A stretch of 51,517 bases of DNA from Pirellulales bacterium (GTDB lineage Bacteria > Planctomycetota > Planctomycetia > Pirellulales > S012-138): contig JALCBR010000024.1 in assembly GCA_028066245.1 (NCBI GenBank), positions 1-51,517 of the forward strand, given 5' to 3'. A program made the translations under genes and the position numbers. Positions 44,750 to 51,517 of this stretch are shown here, piece by piece. The notes beneath the pieces are model-generated. The model saw only the letters and a list, made by a program, of their open reading frames with translations. It ran no database searches and had not been told where the DNA came from. Within the stretch, counting starts at the first letter, position 1; every line of letters begins with the position of its first letter.

Positions 44750-45994
44750 ATGAATCGCTCAAAACAACTGCCGGACAACGAGTTGCTGACAGAAGGCGCC
44801 CGGATCGCGTTCGTCGGCAGGTTAGCGGCCATGAGTCACAAGGACGCCGCGATCGTGATCGCTCGCCACGGCGCCCGGTGTGTTCCGCAGAGTGACGCAA
44901 GGATCGATCTCATCGTCGTGGGCGAGGTTGGTGTTCCCTTGGGAGAGCCTTGGGGAAAAGCCACGGCTGCTTTACTCAGCACGGAATTGGTGGACGCGGT
45001 TAGCCAAGGCGCCATCAAGCTGGTCGCAGAGTCAGACTTCTGGCAGCAGCTCGGCGTTGTCGAGCACACAGTCGGCTCCGCGGAGAGCCGACTCTTCACC
45101 GCTGGAATGCTGGCAGACGTGTTGAATCTGCCTGTGGCCGTCATTCGTCGTTGGCAGCGACGTGGTCTGATTCGCCCGGTGAAAGAAGTGCGCCGCTTAG
45201 CGTATTTTGATTTTCAAGACGTGGCCGCGGCGCGACAATTGGCCGCGCTGGTTGGCCAAGGCGTTTCTCCGGCACGGATTGAACGGCAGCTCTCAGCGCT
45301 GGCGAAGTTTGTCCCCGGCGTCAATCGCCCGCTGGCTCAACTGGCTGTCTTGGTTGAAGGTCGTAACCTCTTGCTGCGATCGGGAGAAGGACTCGTCGAT
45401 GCGGCTGGTCAACGTCGATTTGATTTTGAGTCCACCGAATCGGCAGCCTTTTCCTCGATTAGCTTGCCGCGTTCTGGACCGACGACAGAAGAAGTCGAAG
45501 CACCCGAGTTTGGACCGTCCAATGCGATGGCGCAACAACTTGCCGCCGAGGCGGAACGGCTTGAAGAAGAAGGCGAGTTGACGATGGCAGCTGAATCGTA
45601 TCGCGCTGCTTTGGCCGCCGGTGGACCTTCTGCGGAGATCAACTTCGCGCTGGCGGAGTTGCTCTATCGGCAGGGAGATGTTGCCGCCGCCCGCGAGCGC
45701 TATTATGCAACTCTGGAGTTAGACGAAGACTACGTGGAGGCGCGCGCCAACCTTGGCTGCGTGCTTTTGGAACAGCACGAGCCGGAGTTGGCGGTCGCCG
45801 CGTTTGAGGGCGCTCTGGCCAGCCATCCCGAGTATCCCGACGCGCACTATCACTTGGCACGCACGCTCGACGCGTTAGGCCACGACGCTGACGCGGAAGC
45901 TCATTGGCGTGAGTTTTTGCTGCAAGCCCCGGCCAGCCCTTGGGCCGAGGAAGCTCGTTCGCGTCTCGACGAACAAGAACGTATGGCAAAGTAA
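44750..45994 (+). CDS. BRCT-MerR-TPR domain protein
   Basis: From the ATG at 44750 the protein has 414 residues; the frame is open from 44651. Residues about 15-62 match a BRCT domain (ARIAFVGRLAAMSHKDAAIVI, ARIDLIVVGEVG). Residues about 115-185 are a MerR-type helix-turn-helix (LFTAGMLADVLNLPVAVIRRW, RRLAYFDFQDVAAARQL). From residue 270 at least three TPR-type helix pairs follow (LTMAAESYRAALAAG, AAARERYYATLELDEDY, PELAVAAFEGALASHPEYPDAHY). No effector domain for metal or drug binding, as in standard MerR, is present. It may be a DNA-binding adaptor. Its Ser/Thr kinase neighbour is convergent. Confidence 0.8.
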   Translation: MNRSKQLPDNELLTEGARIAFVGRLAAMSHKDAAIVIARHGARCVPQSDARIDLIVVGEVGVPLGEPWGKATAALLSTELVDAVSQGAIKLVAESDFWQQLGVVEHTVGSAESRLFTAGMLADVLNLPVAVIRRWQRRGLIRPVKEVRRLAYFDFQDVAAARQLAALVGQGVSPARIERQLSALAKFVPGVNRPLAQLAVLVEGRNLLLRSGEGLVDAAGQRRFDFESTESAAFSSISLPRSGPTTEEVEAPEFGPSNAMAQQLAAEAERLEEEGELTMAAESYRAALAAGGPSAEINFALAELLYRQGDVAAARERYYATLELDEDYVEARANLGCVLLEQHEPELAVAAFEGALASHPEYPDAHYHLARTLDALGHDADAEAHWREFLLQAPASPWAEEARSRLDEQERMAK

Positions 45995-46042
45995 ACACTT
46001 GCCGATTCTCGATCGCTCAGATGGTTAGCGGGCAGACGAAGT

Positions 46043-46065
46043 CCACTCAAGTCCAGCTTGAGTGG
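46043..46065. terminator. Hairpin between convergent BRCT-MerR-TPR and kinase genes
   Basis: A perfect 9-bp stem, CCACTCAAG and CTTGAGTGG, closes on a 5-base loop (TCCAG). It lies between the stops of the two convergent genes, as expected of a shared terminator. No T-run is attached. Confidence 0.6.
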
Positions 46066-46104
46066 GTTAGAGCGCTTAGTCGTCAGGCACTTGTCGTCGA
46101 CCTG

Positions 46105-47214
46105 TTATTCCAGCTCTTCCAACCAAAGCCGGATCTCATTTTCATACTCGCTGGCGAGGTCGCCTTTGATGAGCTGGCGGTGAAACCCGGCCGCGCCCTG
46201 TTTGTCGAGTTCGGCCTCTTCCGCGGAAGCGAAGCGAGCCATCGGGTCGGCGGTGACCAATCGGCGGCAGAAGTTGATCAGCAGGTCATTCACGGCCACT
46301 TCTTTCGGAAGAATCTCCGGCAAGCGACTGATGATCGACCTCTTGGCCGCCAGCAAATCGCGCGGCTTTTCAATCTCGGAGAACATCGGCACGCCGGAGA
46401 GGGCTTCAATCAACACATAGCCTAAGCTGCACAAGTCTGACCGTGGCGAGATATCACGACCTTCCAGAACCTCCGGCGCCGCGTACTTGGGAGTACATCC
46501 GCGCGCGCGAGGCAACTCTTCCAGATCCACCGCCGAACCAATATCGATCAGCTTGGCGTGCCCTGTCCGTTTGAGCATGATGTTGGCTGGCTTCAAATCG
46601 CCATGTACGATTCCGTTGCGGTGCAATGCTGCTAACCCTGCCAAACATTGTCGAATCACACTGATGGCAATCCCAGGCTTCAAGCGAGGAATCTCAGTCC
46701 CAGGAGTCACAATCACGTTATTGATGTATTCCCAGCGGCGCTGGCTGACCCGTTGCTCGGCGCGCTGCAACATTTCCTCGGTCAACAGCCGGCAAAGGTC
46801 GTAGCCGTCGACCCACTCCATTTGCATCAACCGAATGCGGTTCCGCTCGACAAAGTTATGCACGTCCAGCAAGTTGTCATGCTGAATCTGCGCAACCTTC
46901 GCAGCCGTGCGAGCGATATTGAACATGGCCTCGTCATAGGCGCGTGCATCGGCGTACCGCTCAGGCGAAAATACCTTCACTGCGACGGGAATGGTAAAGT
47001 CGTCCGCGCCCCGGCGCTCGCTGAGGAAAACCTGTCCCTGACCGCCAGACCCCAGCAGGCGAATCAAGCGGAGATGCTCAGTCCAATTGAAGCGCTGTTC
47101 GCCGACGAGTTGCTCGTAGCGCGAGAGCAACTCGTTGGCAGGATGCTGCGCTTCGGAGCCCTCGATGGTGCGAGTGACCGAGTCATACGAAAGCGTAGTT
47201 TGGGGGATTTCCAT
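46105..47214 (-). CDS. Eukaryote-like Ser/Thr protein kinase
   Basis: From the ATG at 47214 the protein has 369 residues. The kinase domain has the glycine loop LGSGGQGQVF (about residues 54-63), ATP-binding Lys K80 in VAVKVF, catalytic loop HGDLKPAN (D206, N211), the metal-binding motif as DIG (D224) rather than DFG, and PEVL in place of the APE motif. An insert of about 25 residues (QRAEQRVSQRRWEYI) lies between the N- and C-lobe. There is no transmembrane segment, so it is a soluble kinase, unlike PASTA-type kinases. The C-terminal tail GFHRQLIKGDLASEYENEIRLWLEELE is acidic and helical. Catalysis is likely intact because the HGD/DIG changes keep the essential Lys, Asp, Asn and Asp. Confidence 0.88.
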   Translation of the reverse strand: MEIPQTTLSYDSVTRTIEGSEAQHPANELLSRYEQLVGEQRFNWTEHLRLIRLLGSGGQGQVFLSERRGADDFTIPVAVKVFSPERYADARAYDEAMFNIARTAAKVAQIQHDNLLDVHNFVERNRIRLMQMEWVDGYDLCRLLTEEMLQRAEQRVSQRRWEYINNVIVTPGTEIPRLKPGIAISVIRQCLAGLAALHRNGIVHGDLKPANIMLKRTGHAKLIDIGSAVDLEELPRARGCTPKYAAPEVLEGRDISPRSDLCSLGYVLIEALSGVPMFSEIEKPRDLLAAKRSIISRLPEILPKEVAVNDLLINFCRRLVTADPMARFASAEEAELDKQGAAGFHRQLIKGDLASEYENEIRLWLEELE

Positions 47215-47538
47215 ACGGGATCGCACCAAGAGGTCGCCGCAGACAAAACATGCGGCCAACAGCTATCTTAAACAGGGTCCAAGAAGCGGTCTAGCTTTAG
47301 CACGCTGCCGTAGCTGGCACGCGCACACTGTTCTGACGCTAGCAAAAACACTTGCATCGCCCAGGAGTGTGCTGCAAAATCAACGTCACCTACCGCACGA
47401 GTCTTGCTCGGCCAGATCGCGGTTCGTTACGCTTCAGCAAAGTCCGAACGGCCGCGAACTTGAGTTCAGATGACTCGCATCCTGCCCGCCCAAAGGCTGA
47501 TCAAGTCAGCCCCTCCAAGCAAGGACGAGATTCTCCCG
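47215..47538. other. Divergent region between kinase and oxidoreductase genes
   Basis: About 320 bases between divergent genes. The oxidoreductase frame is open from 47470 but the part before 47539 has no family features. No clear promoter box or palindrome was found. Confidence 0.3.
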
Positions 47539-49038
47539 ATGAAAAAAAACGTCGCTCGCCCGGAAGGCATCCAGATAAGTTCGTGCAGCAGTCATGTGAC
47601 TCGCCGTGGTTTCTTGAAAGCCACGGCCGCCAGCAGCGCTGCGTTCTCGACGTTTGCCATCTCGGGGACAAAGGCGTCCGGTCGCATTGTGGGAGCGAAT
47701 GAGACCTTGCGAATTGCCGTGGCGGGAATCAACGGCCGGGGTCGAGATCACATCAATGGCTTTTCACGGTCAAAGGATGTGCAGATTACTTACCTTGTCG
47801 ATCCCGATTCGCGATTGTTTGACAGCCGCAGCAAGCAAGTTCAGGAAAGGAACGGCCACACACCTGAGTGCGTGCAAGATATTCGCGAAGCCTTGGATGA
47901 TCCCAACCTGGACGTCATCAGCATCGCCACGTGCAATCACTGGCATTCTTTGATGACCATTTGGGCCTGTCAGGCGGGGAAAGACGTCTACGTGGAGAAA
48001 CCGATCTCGCACAACGTATTTGAAGGGCGGCAATGTGTTGTCGCCACGAGAAAGTACAACCGCGTCGTCCAACACGGAACGCAACAGCGATCTAACGCCG
48101 GTCGGGCGAGGGAAATCGCCGCGCTGCAATCTGGCAAGTACGGCAAGCTGCTCGTCTCCAAGGCTTATGCCAGTAAGCCGCGGTGGAGCATCGGCACAAA
48201 GCCAACCAAATCTGTACCCACTGGGCTGGACTACAACCTCTGGCTAGGCCCGGCTGATGAAACGCCTTACCACGAGAACCTTGTCCACTACAACTGGCAC
48301 TGGTTCTGGAATACTGGCAACGGGGAGATTGGCAACCAGGGCGTGCATCAAGCGGATGTCGCTCGCTGGGCGATCAAGGGCGCCACGCTCCCCACTAAAG
48401 TCGTTAGCCTGGGTGGCCGTTTTGGCTATGACGATCAGGCGGAAACGCCCAATACTCAGTTGACGGTTTACGATTACGGTGACGTTCTCGCAGTGTTTGA
48501 AGTCCGTGGACTGGTCGGCAAAAAGGGCAACCTCGACACAGGATACAAGGATGAAATCCGCAACGAGTTCTACACGACCGAAGGCCGCATTGCTGACGGC
48601 AAGTTCTATCCCAACGGTGGTGGCAAAGGTGAAAGACTGGAAGAACTTGGCGGGAGTGTGTATCCCGGCGGGGAGTATGGCAGCTTCCTCAACGCTGTCC
48701 GCAAACAAGATCCGGACATGGTCAACGCCAACGTGGAAGACGCTCATTACTCTGCGGCGCTGTGTCATTTGGGGAACATTTCTTATCGTCTGGGTTCAAC
48801 AACGGCTATGGCCGGCATCCGCTCGCCATATCCCAACAACCCGCAGGTGAACGCATCTCTGGACAAGATTCGTGAGAACTTGGGGCGGATCAACTTGAAT
48901 GTCGATCAGGCGCAATGCCAGATCGGCCAAGTCTTGGAATTTGATCCGGCGACGGAAAAATTCGTGAACAACCCTGCCGCTAACGCACTGTTAACCAGAG
49001 AGTACCGCGGCGAGTTCACGGTGCCTAAGGAAATCTAG
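47539..49038 (+). CDS. Tat-exported Gfo/Idh/MocA-family oxidoreductase
   Basis: The ATG at 47539 gives 499 residues with a twin-arginine signal (TRRGFLKATAASSAAFSTFAIS). The Rossmann fold begins LRIAVAGINGRGRDHINGF, the family motif is KDVYVEKPISHN, and the C-terminal substrate domain has NYNLWLGP-like and GNGEIGNQGVHQADVARW segments, the latter carrying the conserved His/Asp region. It is likely an NAD(P)-dependent sugar or inositol dehydrogenase working outside the cytoplasm after folding with its cofactor. This exported type is expanded in Planctomycetota. Confidence 0.9.
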   Translation: MKKNVARPEGIQISSCSSHVTRRGFLKATAASSAAFSTFAISGTKASGRIVGANETLRIAVAGINGRGRDHINGFSRSKDVQITYLVDPDSRLFDSRSKQVQERNGHTPECVQDIREALDDPNLDVISIATCNHWHSLMTIWACQAGKDVYVEKPISHNVFEGRQCVVATRKYNRVVQHGTQQRSNAGRAREIAALQSGKYGKLLVSKAYASKPRWSIGTKPTKSVPTGLDYNLWLGPADETPYHENLVHYNWHWFWNTGNGEIGNQGVHQADVARWAIKGATLPTKVVSLGGRFGYDDQAETPNTQLTVYDYGDVLAVFEVRGLVGKKGNLDTGYKDEIRNEFYTTEGRIADGKFYPNGGGKGERLEELGGSVYPGGEYGSFLNAVRKQDPDMVNANVEDAHYSAALCHLGNISYRLGSTTAMAGIRSPYPNNPQVNASLDKIRENLGRINLNVDQAQCQIGQVLEFDPATEKFVNNPAANALLTREYRGEFTVPKEI

Positions 49039-49176
49039 AACGTCTGCTTAGCTAATATTTGCTTGCTAGTACTGGCGAGCGAGTACGTGCGCTCCATTGT
49101 GAGTCGATGGGCTTCATTAAGCTCAAGATCCAACGTTCGGCGTTCGTGCATCCCGTCAACACAAGCTGGGCCCCGC

Positions 49177-49485
49177 TCAAGCGGGATCTTCCGACGTTTG
49201 AAACTTACGCCACATGATCGCGGCCTCAATGAGTTCCGCAAAGAGAGCTACGATGATGCCCCATGGCAAGTATTTGTACACGGTTGTGCCGGCCCAAGTC
49301 GGTGAGACAGGCATCCAGAACCAGAGAGCCAGCGCAATCAACCCAAGCACAAGACCGCCGGTTTGCAGGATGCAATACGTACGGCCGGTAATCCAGAACA
49401 GGCCGAGGTACTTCACTCGCCGCGGCTTACGCACGTCTGACGATTGAGGAGCGGAATACGGATTATCGGCGGGGGAATGGCTCAT
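49177..49485 (-). CDS. Small two-helix membrane protein
   Basis: From the ATG at 49485, with AGGAG upstream, the protein has 102 residues. A Pro/Ser-rich N-terminus (MSHSPADNPYSAPQSSD) precedes two membrane segments (TGGLVLGLIALALWFWM and LPWGIIVALFAELIEAAIMW). The N-terminal DNPYSAP-type stretch is common in small planctomycete membrane proteins as I recall. Function is unknown. It follows the DUF423 gene by about 80 bases on the same strand. Confidence 0.65.
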   Translation of the reverse strand: MSHSPADNPYSAPQSSDVRKPRRVKYLGLFWITGRTYCILQTGGLVLGLIALALWFWMPVSPTWAGTTVYKYLPWGIIVALFAELIEAAIMWRKFQTSEDPA

Positions 49486-49563
49486 CTTCGTTGGCTCCTG
49501 GCTTGGGCGGATGTTCAACGAAACGTTGTATCTGTGAGCGCCGTTCATCGATCACGTCAAAGC

Positions 49564-49977
49564 TTAACCAGTCTTGGAAGTCATTCGCCAGCCAGCAATT
49601 GCAACCATGACCCAGCCGGCAAGAAGCGAAACGCCGCCGAACGGGACGATGTGCACCAGCCACTTGGGTCCTCCCAACGTCCAGGCATACAGACAACCGG
49701 AGAACAGCAAGACGCCCAGCAGAATGCAGATGCCGGCGGCGGACGTGATTTTGGATGGCCGCTGGGCAAGCATCAATCCAATGACACCAAGCACTGCCGC
49801 GTGATACATCTGGTAGCGGACGGCCGTGCCAAAGTCATCCATCCGATCAGAGACGGTTTCGCCTGTGTGACCGGCTTTGGAGAAGAATTCATCCAAGCCA
49901 TGGGCGTGCCAAGCCCCCAAGGCAACACCGATGGCTCCACAGAGCCCCGCCACAGTGAACAAAGTTCGAGAAGACAT
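49564..49977 (-). CDS. DUF423-family membrane protein
   Basis: The 137-residue protein has four membrane segments and the family pattern AGLCGAIGVALGAWHAHGLDE near the start, then YQMYHAAVLGVIGLML, GICILLGVLLFSGCLYAW and HIVPFGGVSLLAGWVMVAIAGW. This agrees with DUF423 in length and layout. Its role is unknown. Confidence 0.9.
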   Translation of the reverse strand: MSSRTLFTVAGLCGAIGVALGAWHAHGLDEFFSKAGHTGETVSDRMDDFGTAVRYQMYHAAVLGVIGLMLAQRPSKITSAAGICILLGVLLFSGCLYAWTLGGPKWLVHIVPFGGVSLLAGWVMVAIAGWRMTSKTG

Positions 49978-50534
49978 TGGGGAGAAAGAGCGTTCAAGGA
50001 AGAGGGAATAAAATGGCGTATGTCACACTTGCAGATGCAATAGACCTGCGTAACTCACCAACCAAGATGCAGTGTGAATCCATCTAGGATACGATAGTCG
50101 GTTCACCGAAGAAACGGTCAGCGGAATCTCATTGTTGTCGCAGAAGTAACTGGGGCTCATCGGCCGGCCCTTTGTTCTCTGATTGGCTCTTCCTTCTGTT
50201 TTCTACCAGTTCATAGGAAGTCTCAGCTATTTGCTGCCGTTGCTCTAACACGACATGCTTGCCAATCACAATTGAGGCCACGGCATGCATGCAATTGTCG
50301 CTTTGCAGGCGACTACCTAGGGAAGGTGGATCACCTTGACAAACGCTTGCTCAACCCATAGCAGCTCGGTTGGAAAAACGGTGCAGTCAAGGTTTGGACA
50401 TTGAAGCGTCGATCAACTAGGAATCACCGTATGTGGATGAGCAGCCGCTGGAAGTGATGGCTGCCAGCATCGCACCTGGTGGCAGGACAGCTCATCACGC
50501 ACAGTATCGCTCACACGCCATCTCCCAAGCTTTC
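49978..50534. other. Gene-free region upstream of the HisN-like gene
   Basis: About 560 bases between divergent genes. A perfect 10-bp palindrome, GCATGCATGC, lies at 50283-50292. No gene is seen; the HisN-like frame is open from 50433 but the part before 50535 has no family features. Confidence 0.35.
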
Positions 50535-51347
50535 ATGGCAGATCCAGATCAAAACGAACTGCACGCTCGACTCGACCTGGCACACGAAGTCATTCTAGAA
50601 ACTTGCGAGCTGATCAATCGCTTCTTTGCCGGACGAGATGAGTTGGCGGTTGACCGCAAAACGGACGATTCTCCCGTCACCGCCGCCGACAAAGAGGCCG
50701 AGCAATACTTGCGGATGCGGATTGGGGATGCATTTCCCAAAGATGGCATTCTGGGCGAGGAATTCGGCGAAACCAAAACATCCTCGCCCTGGCGTTGGGT
50801 GCTGGACCCCATCGACGGAACAAAGAGCTTTGTGCATGGCGTGCCGCTGTTCGGCACGTTGATCGGTGTGCAGTTCAATGCCCAATCCGTGATCGGGCTG
50901 ATTGCGATTCCCGCACTCGGCGAACTTGTCTTTGCGGGCCAGGGTTGCGGCGCATGGTGGCAGCATGGCAAAGATTCGCCGGTGCGAGCGAAAGTTGACG
51001 CGGGAACTTCGCTTGCAGAAGGGCTCCTGTGCACGAGCGACTTCGAAGGCTTCGCATTGACGGACAATTGGGACACGCTTCATCGCCTACAACAAGCCGC
51101 GGGACTGGTCCGCACCTGGGGAGATGCATACGGCTATGTGTTGGTGGCGACCGGACGTGCGACAGCAATGATTGACCCGCGTCTCAATGCTTGGGATATC
51201 GCTCCGATGCCTGTCATCATGAACGAAGCAGGCGGAACCTTCTCTGACTGGGAGGGAACATCATCGATCAACAGCGGACATGGGTTGGCCGCCCATCCGC
51301 AAGTCGCTCGGGAATTGTTGTCGTTGATTGGCGGGTCCGCCGGCTAG
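50535..51347 (+). CDS. hisN: Inositol-monophosphatase-family phosphatase, HisN-type histidinol-phosphatase
   Basis: From the ATG at 50535 the protein has 270 residues, standard for the family. Metal-binding motifs are complete: DSPVTAADKEAE, GEEFGE, DPIDGTKSFVHG and, near the end, WDIAPMPVIMNEAGG. The stretch TWGDAYGYVLVATGRATAMIDP resembles HisN histidinol-phosphatases more than SuhB or CysQ. It would dephosphorylate histidinol phosphate in histidine synthesis, needing Mg. No other his gene is adjacent, so CysQ or a general sugar phosphatase remain alternatives. Confidence 0.82.
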   Translation: MADPDQNELHARLDLAHEVILETCELINRFFAGRDELAVDRKTDDSPVTAADKEAEQYLRMRIGDAFPKDGILGEEFGETKTSSPWRWVLDPIDGTKSFVHGVPLFGTLIGVQFNAQSVIGLIAIPALGELVFAGQGCGAWWQHGKDSPVRAKVDAGTSLAEGLLCTSDFEGFALTDNWDTLHRLQQAAGLVRTWGDAYGYVLVATGRATAMIDPRLNAWDIAPMPVIMNEAGGTFSDWEGTSSINSGHGLAAHPQVARELLSLIGGSAG

Positions 51348-51517
51348 AACACCTGTCCGACTGTTCTTCCGCTCGCCCAGGCGGACGCTGTCGAGTCATC
51401 CCCGATGGGATGCACACGCCCTGCTCTCACGCGTACGGGCGAAATTGACATTGGTCAAATTTGGGGGTGTTTCGTGCCGCCCAAGGCGCTGCCGAGCACC
51501 ATAGGGGGTCGACGGTT

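Noticed and set aside
49172-49185. Hairpin CCCGC/GCGGG as terminator for the oxidoreductase gene
   Set aside because: The stem is only 5-6 pairs and overlaps the coding end of the small membrane protein; too weak to call.

Overview
The window looks like chromosomal DNA of a free-living member of the Planctomycetota, probably a Pirellulales-like lineage. This is inferred from gene content: a large secreted haem protein of the PVC type with a CxxCH motif, secreted FG-GAP, PQQ-propeller and leucine-rich-repeat proteins, a Tat-exported Gfo/Idh/MocA oxidoreductase, a bacterial tetrahydromethanopterin C1 gene (mch), Kdo-type LPS genes and an eukaryote-like Ser/Thr kinase. No phage, insertion sequence, CRISPR array or rRNA operon was seen. 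One tRNA-Arg(TCG) lies near the left edge.

Layout. 0.1-3 kb: tRNA-Arg, an HD-domain nuclease-like protein and an MFS transporter, all on the minus strand. 3.1-8.2 kb: a minus-strand LPS group, kdsD-kdsC-large OstA/LptC-like protein. 8.6-12.2 kb: sulfur assimilation on the plus strand, with a promoter and palindrome, sulfite reductase, APS/PAPS reductase, and an Rrf2 regulator preceded by a 24-bp tandem duplication. 12.3-16.6 kb: a three-subunit molybdenum hydroxylase (FAD, 2Fe-2S, Mo subunits) followed by a MoaD-like sulfur-carrier gene with a broken start, closed by a strong hairpin. 16.7-17.4 kb: a secreted PDZ-like protein. 17.8-21.4 kb: mch, a RimK/MptN-like ATP-grasp ligase and an OleC-like adenylating enzyme in tight succession. 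21.5-24.1 kb: a secreted protein and a PQQ propeller. 24.1-25.9 kb: aspartate kinase with four ACT domains. 26.5-29.9 kb: the 1151-residue haem-domain protein. 30-33 kb: LRR protein, DUF309 protein, membrane protein. 33.4-36 kb: a secreted FG-GAP/DsbD-alpha fusion interrupted by one in-frame TGA, with a small anchored protein downstream. 36.5-39.9 kb: a DUF427 protein and a Gly/Asp-repeat lipoprotein ending at a strong terminator. 40-44.3 kb: larC, a small coiled-coil membrane protein, a 480-residue coiled-coil protein and a lipoprotein. 44.7-47.2 kb: a BRCT-MerR-TPR protein convergent with a Ser/Thr kinase. 47.5-51.3 kb: Gfo/Idh/MocA oxidoreductase, two small membrane proteins and a HisN-like phosphatase.

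How it fits together. The clearest functional units are Kdo supply plus LPS transport, sulfite and sulfate reduction with its likely Rrf2 regulator, the molybdenum hydroxylase with its own sulfur carrier, and C1 transfer on methanopterin. The most notable observations are the split FG-GAP/DsbD gene, the MoaD-like gene with no in-frame start, the OleC homologue without OleA/B/D, the 1144-residue OstA-like protein and the BRCT-MerR-TPR architecture. Many start codons are uncertain because Shine-Dalgarno sequences are often weak or absent here; where I moved a start, the entry says so.
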